Assembly: GCF_047663525.1 (NCBI RefSeq)
Contig: NC_092616.1
Span: forward strand, 4,315,501-4,379,500
DNA length: 64,000 nt
Reading direction: 5' to 3'
Source of the DNA: Anas platyrhynchos
Lineage: Eukaryota > Chordata > Aves > Anseriformes > Anatidae
Within the stretch, counting starts at the first letter, position 1; the number at the start of each line of letters is the position of its first letter. Position numbers and translations under genes: made by a program. Below are positions 43,147 to 54,944 of this stretch, piece after piece. The notes under the pieces were generated by a model. It was not told where the DNA came from and made no database searches. It was given only the letters and a program-made list of their open reading frames with translations.

Positions 43147-43620
43147 TGGGTGAAGGGAATTTATCACACGACTCCAGGCTGGTGTGCAACTGAAGCATTT
43201 ATTGAATATACATTCTTGCATTTATACCCTTAGCATCACTGCACATGCCAGTTATGCTACCAGGCAAGCCCGCTCATTGGTGGCTATACTAGTGTTCACA
43301 CAACTATCACGCTCTTATTCCGCTCGTTGATTTGTTGTCACATGGACCTCTTGTGCTGGTTGGTTTCTCAACTCCTCAATTGATGCTTCTTCTTCGACCT
43401 TGTGCTACTTGTCTTGTACCTTATCTTGCATTTTTCTATTAGCTACTTTATTTTTGTGACTAGCAGATACCACAGGCTTCCAAACTGAGCTCCCATAGGT
43501 GGGTGCTTGTGGGTAATGTTTTTGTGGACTCTGGGAGTGCAGCTGTGACTGCAGGAAGGACAAGTCCTCCCCTTGATCTTGTCCATGACTAGATGCCTCT
43601 GCATGCTGCACTGGAAAAGG
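43147..43620 (-). mobile_element. Probable LTR of another avian ERV, with some adjacent sequence
   Basis: On the minus strand there is a TATAAATGCAAGAATG-type box near 43215-43230, an AATAAA (plus TTTATT at 43198) shortly after it and a GGAGTCGTGTGATAAATTCCC end. That is the order of an LTR promoter, poly(A) signal and U5. The upstream part (to ~43620) may be internal sequence. It abuts the OR relic. The family is uncertain (possibly ERVK-like). Broken fossil. Confidence 0.45.
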
Positions 43621-44084
43621 GAGCATATTGATGACATGCTAACGCCCCTTTCACTTTCCCCATGTCTGTGGGGTCCTCAAAGAATGTGCCTCAGTCCTAA
43701 GGTCCAGCCCAGCTCCTGCAAGCATCAGGAGCCTGGAGAAATTGCCCCAGAAGTCTCAGCCCTCTTGTGGACTCAGGCAAATACACACAAGTGTATGCAC
43801 AAGCACACAAACACACAATCTCACACACACAGAGATGTGTGCACAAGGCACGCACTTCTGTGCATTCTTTACCTTCTCATCTGTTTCTCCAGGTGATCCT
43901 GTGAATCACATCAGGCAGACCACGTGGTTCAAATGGCACAAGCTTCCATCTTACTGCCTTTTCTCTTTTCTAATTATAACTAGCAATGTACTGTTCCCAG
44001 GCTGCAATGGTAGACCTGCTACTTCAAAGCAGACTATCCTGCAAGGGCATTTCCTGCATTTAAGGATGATCTGCCCGAGTTCAG
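43621..44084. other. Non-coding stretch with a CA-rich run
   Basis: Includes a degenerate CACACA run at about 43783-43832. No gene was recognised. Confidence 0.5.
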
Positions 44085-44850
44085 ATCAAAGTCAGTTCCT
44101 CCAGCTGGAAAAGGAACCTGTCAGCTGCTGGCCAAACCTGAGCCAATGAGCAATGCTGGTTGTGCCTCTTTGTCATAATTTCCTGGCAGAGGAGTGAGAA
44201 AATGTGAGAGAAGCAGCCCTGTAGACACCAAGTTCAGTGCAGAAGGAGGGCAGGATATGCTCCAGGTGCCAGAGCAGAAGTTCCCCTGAAGCCCATGGAG
44301 GAGCCCATGTGGAGCAGGTGGATGTGGCTTGAAGGAGGCTTCAGCCACTGGAGAGGAGCCCACATGGGACCAAGTTTTCTGGTGGGATCTGCAGCCCATA
44401 GGGAGGAGCTGACACTGGAGCAGACCACTTCCAAAGGCCTTTCCCCAGCTCTGTACAGATCCATGTTGGATAACATCTTAAGAACTGCAGTCTGTGGAAA
44501 ACTCATGTTGGATCATTTTGGGAAGAGAATTCATGCATCCCATGAGAGGGAAGGACCCCACCCTGGTGCAGCAGGAGGGTGAAGATGGAGATGAAGTGTT
44601 ATGGATGGACCACACCTCTCATTGCCCAGTCCCACGCATCGCTTGGTGGGGAGGAGGTTGAGGATGTGGGGTGGAGGATGGTTTTTGTTGGCTTTTGTTA
44701 ACGCTCTAGATTGTTATTAATCCGCATTAAATGACATTAATTCTCCCCAAGCTAAGTCTGTCTTGCTGTGACAGTAATTGTGAATGATTTCCTGCCCCTT
44801 ACCTCAAGCCATGAGATGTTTAATTGTATTCTCTCACCCTGCCCATAAGG
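44085..44850 (+). mobile_element. Partial ERVL-like LTR (family 2)
   Basis: Carries the family 2 order: GAGTGAGAAAATGTGAGAG, the internal repeats with GGAGCAGGTGGATGTGG, then AGCTAAGTCTGTCTTGCTG and GTGACAGTAATTGTGAATG. Both ends are lost. Fossil. Confidence 0.75.
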
Positions 44851-45734
44851 AAATGTTCCCCCAGCACAGCCCCCTGCCAGCCCTCACTGCCCTGGCCCTC
44901 ACTGCCCTCCTGCTTTAGCAGCCTCCCCCCTTCACCCAGCGCTGCCCCAGCCCCATCATGTCCCTCGCAGGGGTTCACAGACAGCCCTGCCCTGGGGCTG
45001 GCTGGGCTCTGGGCCTGGAGAGGGACCAGGCTGGGCTGGCTGTTCCCCCGGTACAGGCCCTTAGCCCAGCAGGAGGATGGGAGTGCTCACATTTCAGTGA
45101 TCGGCCCTCCCCAGACTGAGGTGGAAGGCTGGTGCTGGGAACCGTGAGGGGCTGGGGCTGGTGGTAGCTTTCTCTGGCAGTTTCTCCTTTTTGTTCATGC
45201 TACAAGCTGGGCTGAATCTGTGCCCTGGGACACTCTGCTCGAAGACACTGTGGGTGTAGAGATAGTCTTTATTGTCTGACCACAATCATGGTAAGGAAAT
45301 TTTTCATAATGTCCATATTGAACCGCCCCAGTACAGCTTTGTGCCATTCCTTTGTGCCTGAGGATGACTTGAATCCTTTTCCAGACCCACCTTCCCTGTG
45401 CCTTCTGGGTCCGCATTACCTCCATGGAGACTGCAGACATCTCATTTGCCTGTAGAAGCCAAGATACCAAAAAGACGCTATGAGAGAGTCAGCTCAGTCC
45501 CAGTGGCACACGTATTTTATAGGGGCTACAGGGAAAGATGGCAGGTTGATGTTTCAGATGAAATGAGACGAAGCCAAATGTGTGTCGGAACATCACAATG
45601 GTACTTAACAACAACATCAAAATCAATGTCAATGTAAACATAAAATAATATAATATATAATATAATATAGTACCAATAATAATAATAATACAATGCATAG
45701 GAATGTACTGAATATACAATGAATATACTGTGAG
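44851..45734. other. 3' flank of the 45735 OR; no further gene
   Basis: GC-rich at first, then AT-rich with (TAATA)n/(AAT)n runs at 45643-45695. Nothing coding was recognised. Confidence 0.5.
45268..45273 (-). terminator. Possible poly(A) signal of the 45735 OR
   Basis: TTTATT on plus (AATAAA on minus), ~460 bases after the stop codon. It is the first canonical signal I saw in that direction. Confidence 0.35.
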
Positions 45735-46694
45735 TCAGTTGTGGAGACAGATGGAAAGTTTACCAGCAGTGAAAAATGTCAATGAAATCACTTTGTTCAG
45801 TGCAACTTTCAGCTCCTGGTTTCTCATGCTGTAGATGAAGGGGTTCACTGCTGGGGGCACCACTGAGTACAGAACTGCCACCACCAGGTCCAGGGATGAG
45901 AAGGACAGGGAGGGGGGCTTTAGGCAGCTGAAAACGCCAGTACTGAGAAACAGGGAGACCACTGCCAGGTGAGGTAAGCATGTTGAAAAGGCTTTGTGCC
46001 GTCCCTGCTCAGAGGGCATCCTCAGCACGGCCCTGATGATCTGAACATAGGAGAGCACAATGAATACAAAACACCCAAAGTCGATGAAAACATTACCTAC
46101 AAGAACCCAAACTTCACTGAGGAAGGACTGTGAACAGGAGAGCTTGATGATTTGGGGGATTTCACAGAAGAACTGGTTCACAGCATTGCCTTGGCAGAGA
46201 GGCAGGGAAAATGTACTGGCAGTGTGCAGGACAGCATTGAGAAAAGCAGAACCCCAGGCAGCTGCTGCCATCTGGGCACAAGCTCTACTGCCCAGGAGGG
46301 TCCCGTAGTGCAGGGGCTTGCAGATGGCAACGTAGCGGTCGTAGGCCATGATGGTGAGAAGAGAATACTCTGCTGACATCAAAAAGACAAACAGAAAGAC
46401 CTGTGCAACACATCCTGCATAGGAAATGGCCCTGGTGTCCCAGAGGGAATTGGCCATGGCTTTGGGGACAGTGGTGGAGACAGATCCGAGGTCGAGGAGG
46501 GCGAGGTTGAGGAGGAAGAAGTACATGGGGGTGTGGAGGCGGTGGTCGCAGGCTACGGCAGTGAGGATGAGGCCATTGCCCAGGAGGGCAGCCAGGTAGA
46601 TGCCCAGGAAGAGCGCGAAGTGCAGGAGCTGCAGCTCCCGTGTGTCTGCGAATGGCAGGAGGAGGAACTCGGTGATGGAGCTGCTGTTGGACAT
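45735..46694 (-). CDS. Olfactory receptor, OR14-like (class II)
   Basis: Intact 319-residue receptor of unit U4. The start is MSNSSS at 46694, 27 bases after the acceptor (CCCTCCTCAG, exon from 46721). NSS sequon 3-5, GN 39-40, HTPMYFF 54-60, MAYDRYVAIC 116-125, cysteines 95, 177 and 187, SY 215-216, KAFSTC 234-239, PPAVNPFIY 280-288. The TM5 region (VWVLVGNVFIDFGCFVFIVL) differs strongly from the paralogs. It is head-to-head with the OR at 56962, starts 10.3 kb apart, repeating the arrangement of block A. Confidence 0.94.
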   Translation of the reverse strand: MSNSSSITEFLLLPFADTRELQLLHFALFLGIYLAALLGNGLILTAVACDHRLHTPMYFFLLNLALLDLGSVSTTVPKAMANSLWDTRAISYAGCVAQVFLFVFLMSAEYSLLTIMAYDRYVAICKPLHYGTLLGSRACAQMAAAAWGSAFLNAVLHTASTFSLPLCQGNAVNQFFCEIPQIIKLSCSQSFLSEVWVLVGNVFIDFGCFVFIVLSYVQIIRAVLRMPSEQGRHKAFSTCLPHLAVVSLFLSTGVFSCLKPPSLSFSSLDLVVAVLYSVVPPAVNPFIYSMRNQELKVALNKVISLTFFTAGKLSICLHN

Positions 46695-48540
46695 TTGATT
46701 TCTCTGGGCATGGGGACCTGTCTGAGGAGGGAAATACATCAAAATGTTAGGCTCAGCCCTGTGAGCAAAACCTACTCTGTTTCTTGTTAAACCTCAGAAC
46801 TGCTGTTTCCCTTTTAGGAAAACCTCTGCTGCACGTTCCTTGGTAGAGCTCTGGTTTATGCTACCAGAGGGTGCCACTGGGAGCAAGGGACTCTGGAAGT
46901 CCTTGGCATTACCGCTGTACTCAAGTGAAACCTTGCCTGAGAGGCAAGGGCTCTGTCCCTTAGAGCAGAGTAAGGGCAACTATCCTGTCCCAAAGTCCTG
47001 GTCACAGCTGCCCTGGACTGGCACCGCTTTGAACTCAAAGATACCATCATACTCAGGTGTTCCCTTAGAGAAGAGCCTGCACACTGCGCAGAGTAAAGGA
47101 ATCCAGTTTCCAAGTGCAAATCTCCAATCTCCTGTGGCCTTGAGTGTGGTCTCAGTTCTCCACGTGTAGCAAGGGATACAGAGGGATCACTGCAGCTAAC
47201 ACATAGAGATTTCCAGCAGCATTTCCATGCCCTTAGCCATCAGGTGTCTTCTCCATGGAAAGCACTGAGCTGCTATGGCAGAGCTGTGCCCTGGAGGGGG
47301 GCAGCCTGCAGCCCAGCAGAACTCTTGCAGGAAAAGTTTTGAATGCACTAAAAACAATGTGACCTGAAGACAGAGTGAGCTCATTCTCAGCCCCACACAC
47401 AGCCCTACATGTCATGACGGGACATGGAGGCTTTTCCTCAATTTATGTATCTGAATGACAAGAATGTGAATCATTCTGAGCTGCACCTGACTTATTCTCT
47501 ACATCACTGACTCCAAAGGAGGATCATGAATAAGTTCCCATGTCAATATCTCTGGTGGTCCATGCTGGAGGAGTGGAAGAGACCACAGGCTGTATTGTGG
47601 AAGACAGCAACTGTGCAGGGGTGGCAGAGAAATTTCAAAAGTCCCCCTTCTATGTTTCTGGGAGCAGTTATCTCTCACTCCCTGCCCATGGTTGTGAAGC
47701 CTGCAGCTGTCCCTGCCTGCAGCTGGGTCTCTGTCCCCACACCTCCTGCCTGCAGCTCACAGCCCCCATCCCACCCGCTGGGTGCTCAGCTCTGCCCTGC
47801 AGACACCTCCTGGCAGCAGGGCTCTGCCCAGGGGCAGCTCGCTGGGGACATGTCCTAGAGCCCAGGGCACACAGATCCTGCTGACACTGCACATGTGGTG
47901 GTGGAGCTTTCTATGGGCTGAGGGGAAGGAAAAGATCCTTGTAACCTCTCAGCCATCATGGAGTCTCAGGCACTTCCTGGAATTAACAGCATATATTTCT
48001 ATTACAACTGAGGCAAGTAGAGAAGATTGGAAGTTCAGGAGGCTCAGAAAAGCTGTGACTGAAGCTGAAATCCCCTACTTTATCCCAGCTCTCACAAAGA
48101 CCCTTCAGATACACCCTGGTTGTGCTGTGGAGCTGTGAGCAGGCTGCCCCAGGCAGCAGCCTCCCAGCAGCAGCAGGACCCTGCCCTACTGGAAGGGCTC
48201 CTTCCACCCGCAGCTTCTCCCTGCAGCGCCCTGGGCAGCTCCCCGGGCAGGCTGAGTGCTGAGCCTGGCAGGCGGCAGAGGCCCTGCCCCGGCACACAGC
48301 CCCTGGGCCACAGCAGGGACCCTGCCCTGCACCACAGCCCTGGACACCCCTGCCTGCACCCCCGGCTTCACAGCTTGCAGCTGGCCCATGAGAAGGGAGC
48401 CCTCAGGGCCTGGACAATGACCCTATGGCAGGGAACCCCTGTGCTGGAGCATGTCCTTCTCTCGAAGAAATAAACACTCTCTGTCTACAGCCTCATCTGC
48501 TCTGGAATAATCCCGGTCTAGGGCACATCCAGGATACTCC

Positions 48541-48558
48541 AGTGCATTGCAATGCACT
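48541..48558. promoter_or_regulatory. 18-bp palindrome of U4
   Basis: Identical to 13441-13458 (AGTGCATTGCAATGCACT) and at the same distance from the donor. Confidence 0.5.
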
Positions 48559-48561
48559 CAG

Positions 48562-48570
48562 ACTTACCGT
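48562..48570 (-). other. Putative splice donor of U4
   Basis: ACTTACCGT on plus, ACGGTAAGT on minus; the intron starts at 48567. Exon-side text ATGCTTGCAACCCTTAACAC is the same as in U1. Confidence 0.6.
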
Positions 48571-50827
48571 GTTAAGGGTTGCAAGCATTGCTTTTCCAGT
48601 GTACTCTCAGCTTTCTAACACTCCATGCAGTCTTTAACAACTCTCCCTTTTCTGTCCTCCCAGTGCCAGCTGCAGGCAGTGCCCCCAGCCCTGCTGCGCT
48701 GTGCAGAGGAGCTGCTCCTGGGCAGAGCTGTCTCTCTGCAGCGCTGCCCGCTTGCCACGAGCTCTCCTTGGGCCCAGCTCAGCAGCAGAGGCCCAGCCCA
48801 AGGCTTCCTTTGCTCTGCCCCCCACCAGGATCCCTGCACATGGCCCTGGGGCTGCAGGGGAACCTGCTGAGAAACAGCCTGAAGGGATCCCTTGGGCTCC
48901 CTCCCTCACCTGGGCACACACACTTCTTCACACCAGTGTCATTTCTCCTTACAGAAAACCAATTAAGTGTAACAATCACATCTTCTTGTCCCAGTATTAC
49001 TTTGGCATGAAGTCATGGTCAGGGACTGATCTCCTTCATCCCCACTGAAGGAAAGAATTCAGCAGTCAGTCAAGGCATCTCATGCTGGTTGTTATTCCTG
49101 GGGCTGGAAAGGGATCTCAGCTCCCTCCCACATCTGCCACAGACCCACAGGAACTGGGATTCCTCAGGCCTCAGTTCAGGTGTCCACAACATAGGCACCT
49201 TAATGCGAATTACTGAGCCACAATAGCTCCTCAGTGGAGATGGAGGACAGGCAGGAGCTGTTCGGATGGAAATACCTGCTGAAATTTGAGGTTGATCCTC
49301 TGGTCTGATGGGGCATTCCGCAGGCCAACTGAACTGCCAGCAGATGCCAATATGTAGGACAACTGAACCTGTCCCTACTCCTTACGTGTAGGTCAGCCTG
49401 CAGAGGCTGTCAGCAGAGCAAAAGGAGTCATGTGTCACAGGCAGAGCTAAACCTATTCTGTTCTCTTTTAAATGTTCTCTTTTTTCCTTTCTCTTCTACA
49501 CGGCCCTTGGCTGTAATGGCTGTTGTGTCTCGGACATCTCCACAGGGCCTCAGCTCTCACCAGCCAGGTCTCCCTGCCCTTTGTGCCTTGAGGCAGGACT
49601 CTGCAGGGGTACAACAGGTGGTGGGTGGGGATAAAATCCGTGGTTACTTTGCAAACTACACCCTTAACAGTCCATGGGACCTAGGGGCCTGCATCCAAGC
49701 GTACAGGGAGAGTGTTCTGGCCTGGAGGTACTGGCTCCTTATGATCCCAGGAAGGGATCAGACAGCAGCATTCAGGTGCTGTAAGAGATCATTTAAATGC
49801 TCTTAGAGCTAAGACTATAAGGAGAGAAGACTATAGATGATCTATTGAATTTGGTGTGACTTCATTCTAGACACAATACTCCACCGTTAGCCTCAGATCT
49901 CCATCACATGTTTGCACTGACCCTATGGGATTATTAAAGGTGAACAAATTTTGCTGATCAGTCCTTGGCTCTGCAGTTGATGAATCTGCATATATCTGGG
50001 AATCAGGGAATCTTGGGTGGTACCATATTGCCACTGGTGCACCATTTGGGTAGCTACTGGCACTTCAACCCTCAGCAACCCCACAACTGAAGGATCCTGT
50101 GAGGCACGGGGCAAGGTAGAAAACTGTTGAATGTGCATAAATCACCATAAATCACCTCCAGCATGGCCAATTGCATCAGATATGGGCTGCGTCTCTCCCT
50201 GGTGGTCCATTTGCCTGGGTGACATACAACATCTTCCTTGAAGGGATACCTTTCCTTTACACCTGACAGGAGTTACCTCAGGAGAGGGAGGATTTGTGCC
50301 CCCTTTCCAATTGCTTTGTCAATGCCCCCTTCCCTGGAGAGGGATCCCAGCTGCTTGGCTTCCCTGCCCTCTAATTCCAGGCTACCACCCCTGTTATCCC
50401 AGTATCGGAGCAGCCAGGTGACAATGTGCTGGCCTAGATAATGGCTGAAATCTAATCACACATCTCACAGCTCCCCAAGGAATGGTGATCAGGAGCTTAC
50501 TGCTCCTTTTATGTTATCTCTGTCTTCATCCACCTTTTCCTGTGATGGCTCTACTTGGGAGGAGCATGCCTCGTCTTCTTCTTCCTCCTTCCCTGTATGA
50601 GTAGGAGCTTCTTTCCTAGCTAAGCAAGCTGATTTTGTCTCTCCTGTTTCTTCTCATATGTATGTACGAGTGATAGAGGCACAGGTTGTTTCTCTGGCCT
50701 AGTCACAGGGATTGGAGTTGTGTAGATTGCAACTCAGTAAGCATAGGCCAAGCCCCAGCACATTGCAGTGATTTCTCTCTCTTTGGAATTGCAAGGGTGA
50801 TGACACTCCTTTTTCAAGTACTCTGCC

Positions 50828-50872
50828 TTTTTATTTATGTATGTATTTATTTATTTATTTATTTATTTATTT
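50828..50872. repeat. (TTTA)n microsatellite
   Basis: About ten tetramer units, with two GTAT variants at the left end. The matching place in copy A (33793-33820) is a T-rich TTTTA tract. Confidence 0.85.
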
Positions 50873-51542
50873 GGAATCTGCACTTTTCAGGGGTGAAGTT
50901 AGAAAGCATTGGAGGTGCCCACAGTTCTAGGTGCCTGCCCATATCCTCCCACACACCCTGCCCCTCATAATTATCCTGTCTCAGGGCAGATCATTGTGTG
51001 GCATTCTGAAATAGTTTACTCTGACCTTAAACAAAACCTGAAACACATTCAGGACACATAACCATACGTACAGGCTCGTTGGAACATCCCAAGGATTCCA
51101 AGTTTTGAAGAGCTATTGTAACTAGCTGTGGGGAGAAGAAGTGTCCCCCCTCATCCCTTCAATAGATTGGCTCCCCGGGGAGAAAAGTGAAGACTGTTAA
51201 TTATAAATAGTTTCTGCGAGAAAGTTCCTCAAGCATGGAGCTGACAGCAATGCTGAGTACAACTACCAGATTTGTCTCATGACCAGTAATTTTATCATAA
51301 CATAAGGCAGTGTTAGGCCGTAGAGTAAACTAATAACCATAAACCAGCCCCCACAAAGGATAAACAGCACAACAGGGAACACACACAATATGTAATGTGC
51401 TACCCAACACAGTTCTGAGACCAAACAGGACTACTACACCAACAAAAAATGAACATTGTGGTCAGCAACTATGAAGCTGATCTATTGCTTATAACAACTT
51501 TATTTTATCATGATCCAGTCATATCTGTCATTATCTGAGCCC

Positions 51543-51841
51543 TTTATGACCCCACTCAGGATTCATTTGAGAAGTAGGGCATCTCACAGGAGGGACCCAG
51601 AGAGGGCAGAGATTGACCATCAAGGAGCAGTGAAAACAATGTCACGGACTGACAGCAATTCCCAATTCTCCTGTTCCACCCAGGAGAAGGAGTGACAAGA
51701 GGCTTGATGAGGGGAATGGTGTTTTTATTTTGCTTGTAGTTCCTCAAGGTTGTAGTCCGCCACTGATAGTCAATACATTATATTAATCTGCCTATGCTAA
51801 GTCTGTCTTGCCTGTGATGATAATAGGTACCCATGAGGATA
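51543..51841 (+). mobile_element. Partial ERVL-like LTR (family 2), copy B, left part
   Basis: Duplicate of 34565-34860, cut at the sequence CCATGAGGATAT by a CR1 insertion. Fossil. Confidence 0.75.
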
Positions 51842-52364
51842 TGTGCGGCCTCACCTCGAGTACTGTGTGCAGTTCTGGGCACCACAGTATAAAAAGGACA
51901 TGAAACTGTTGGAGAGTGTCCAGAGGAGGGCTACGAAGATGGTGAAAGGCCTGGAGGGGAAGACATACGAGGAACGGCTGAGGGCACTGGGCCTGTTCAG
52001 CCTGGAGAAGAGGAGGCTGAGGGGAGACCTCATCGCAGTCTACAACTTCCTCGTAAGGGGGTGTCGAGAGGCAGGAGACCTTTTCTCCATTAACACCAGC
52101 GACAGGACCCGCGGGAATGGGGTTAAGCTGAGGCAGGGGAAATTTAGGCTTGACATCAGGAGGGGGTTCTTCACAGAGAGGGTGGTTGCACACTGGAACA
52201 GGCTCCCCAGGGAAGTGGTCACTGCACCGAGCCTGTCTGAATTTAAGAAGAGATTGGACTGTGCACTTAGTCACATGGTCTGAACTTTTGGGTAGACCTG
52301 TGCGGTGTCAAGAGTTGGACTTGATGATCCTTAAGGGTCCCTTCCAACTCAGGATATTCTATAT
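51842..52364 (+). mobile_element. CR1 3' fragment private to copy B
   Basis: About 523 bases encoding the last ~145 residues of the CR1 reverse transcriptase, from [19 protein letters not shown] to the LDCALSHMV end with no break, then the 3' tail. It is very close to the copy at 10.7-12.4 kb. Copy A has the undisturbed LTR at 34860, so this insertion is younger than the duplication. Confidence 0.92.
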
Positions 52365-52493
52365 TTGGTGGGTGACCTCCTGTTCTACCTCAAGCCTTGA
52401 GCTATTTTCATCATATTTTTCCCCCCTTTTCCTTGTAAAGTAAAGGAGTGGTGGCCATGGAGTTCACCTGTTTACCTGTGTAAAACCACCACA
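52365..52493 (+). mobile_element. Partial ERVL-like LTR (family 2), copy B, right part
   Basis: Continues from TTGGTGGGTGACCTCCTG to the AAAACCACCACA end, matching 34863-34998. Confidence 0.75.
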
Positions 52494-54944
52494 GTAGGGA
52501 CATTGGAAGGGTCCAGCACCAGGGCTGTGGCCATCCAGGGATGGCATCTCAGCACCCAGAACACGCTCTGCCAGCCTGGTGGCACAGGAGGGGCTGGTTC
52601 CCCTGAAGGAGATCAGTACAAGGGGAAGGCTTGATTTCCAACACAGGCATTTTTGGCACATTCCTGAGAGGCCTGTGGGAACTGGAGGACACACCAGTCT
52701 CTGGGACACCGGACGTCCTTCCTCCCAGAGCCAGATCCCAAAGAGACACCAGCTCCCAGGGAAACCTGGCCCTGGACTGTCCCCATCACAAGGATGCTGA
52801 GCCATGCCCAGAGGAGCCCTGGGGCTTAGGGTACCCCTAGCATCAGGACCCAGGAATCCTGGGTACCACATACTCCCCTGAGCCCAGAGGGACACTCATG
52901 CAAGGCTCTTGCAGCAGCCAACAGCCATTTCCAGCCCCTTGCAAAGCTTTGGACAGCTGACAGCCCTTGTGACACATCTTGGGAAGGGGCTCCTGACACC
53001 CTTACCTTTGGGGGAGAGCTGCAGGAGCACTGGGAACATGGAAGTCAGGACAGAGGTGATGGTCATGCTCCAGCAACCCTCCATCTCGCTTGCTGCTGGC
53101 CCTCAGCTAAGGACAAGGGATGCCCGCCCTGGCTCTTCAACCTCAGCTCCTCTGCAAGGTGCCCCAGCTCCTCCGCCCGTCAGTGAGGGTCGCCCAGTGC
53201 AAGCTTGCTGCCTGCTGATCCCACTCCTGGCCACACAAGGACAGTGGTGGGGAGCACCCAAGCAGTGCCCAGCAGGGACCAGGCCTTGCAGGGAAGTGCC
53301 AGCACTGCCGCTGCTCCAGTGACGATATCCTGCTGATGCCGTGCATCCCCTGTGACATCAGCACATGTCATTAGAAGGCCTGTGAGGTCAGCAGCATGGA
53401 GACAGCACAGATCGGGAGAGAGACGAGAGATTTCCCTTCTTGTCATGAGGAACAGTCACCTCCCTTCTGCCCAGTTCATTCCTAGCGGTTCCTGACCGAT
53501 CCGACAAAGGCCACGGAATAAAGGAAGTGGAGAGTTGGAGAAGTCACTGCTGTGTTCCTGCCCCAACACGCCTGTGCTCTTGGAAGCCCTTCCAGGAAGG
53601 TGGGGTTTGAGGCTTGTCCTGGGGCTGGGCTTTTTTCAAACGATGAGAGCGAAGGCACCTGGGATGCAGCAGCCCCTCAGTGTGCCTGAACTCCTCTGCA
53701 CCGCATGTCACTCACCTGGAGAAGTAGGATGCGTTATGTGGAGGGAATTGCAGCACATTCCCAGGCCTTCCTCCAGGCAGAGGGCCTTTGTGGTGTTGGG
53801 GCAGCCCTGAGGGCCAGTTTTGGAGCTGGGGCCAATCTCCAGGCAGGAGAAGGGGCTGCTGAAAATGTCCTTGGCTCTGGGCATCCTGTGATCAAGGGAC
53901 ACAGAAAAAAATCACTGGGCTGTGTCTTGACTAAGTAAGGGATGGGGGTAAGACGCAGCAGCAGTGTTTGCAAACCAAAGGACACAAGTGGAAACCTCGG
54001 TGTGACGTGCCTCATATCCGTGCACTGCCTGCCTCTAACAGATAGAGGTGGGACAGACCTTGGCTCACTGCAGCCCTGAGAAACGGTCACTTGCTCATAA
54101 GCACCAGGTCTACCAGAGATGCCCTCAGGGGTGCCCGTTAAGTACCAGCTGTGAATGGCCAGAGCTGCCCTGTGGGTCCTGTGCTGCCCATGTCAGCTGC
54201 ATGCTCCAGTGGTGCTGGGCAGCGTTGGCATCTCAGGTAGCACTGCAGGCCTGGAATTGGCTTTAAATAGAGCAGCTGTCCCGAATTTCATTAGGCAATG
54301 TAGGGATGTCCATGAGACAAGTGCCGTTACAGTCCCTGGAGATGGAAGAAAAACTAGAGGGAGAGAGAGACTCAGCTCTCCCTGTGGCACAGTTCTCCAT
54401 TGGGTCAGGTGGATGCCTCTACAGGCTGCCCTGATCCTACTGAGGAGGGACAGGTTTAGTTGTCCTAAATGGGTGCATTTGCTGTCATTTCAGCTGGCCA
54501 AAGGCATTCCTCACCAGCCTCTAAGGGGATGCTCCCAGGTGCTGCCCTGTCCCTCAGGGTTTCTCCATGAGAGCTTGCAGATGCCTGCAGGTACCTCTGC
54601 CCCCTGACCTGTCACCAGGTGTTTGCAGCCCCCTGATTTCCTCCATCTCCATTAATGATCCTGGAGCTCACCTGCAGCTGCCCACATGGTGCACATCAAA
54701 GTGAGTACAGAGGAATCCCAGGTCCTGTGGGTTTGTGGCAGGCATGGGAGGGATCTGAGTCCCATTCGAGCCCCAGGACAAAAACCCAGCATGAGATGTT
54801 GGGTTATCTGGCTGTGCTGAATCCCTTCCATAAGCAGGGGGTTAAAGGAGGTCTATGACCGTGTCTGGGTGTCCCACCATCAACTGGCATGAGAAGAGAA
54901 GACTGCTACAGATAATAATTTTTTTGCTAAGAGAAATGAGCCAA

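Larger units (their letters stand above)
46722..48950 (-). promoter_or_regulatory. GC-rich OR14 upstream cassette U4 and intron
   Basis: Minus-strand cassette: part one 48950-48657, donor at 48567 beside the 18-bp palindrome, part two 48400-48130, part three 47895-47670, then intron to the acceptor at 46722, 1846 bases in all. It lacks the CR1 present in U2. Confidence 0.6.
48951..54830 (+). repeat. Spacer of block B (segmental duplication copy B)
   Basis: Direct-repeat partner of 31966-37700, with the same LTR remnant and the same order of non-coding landmarks, plus a CR1 of its own. No gene was recognised. Small differences include a longer (TTTA)n tract and the lack of copy A's 71-base CR1 piece. 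Confidence 0.85.
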
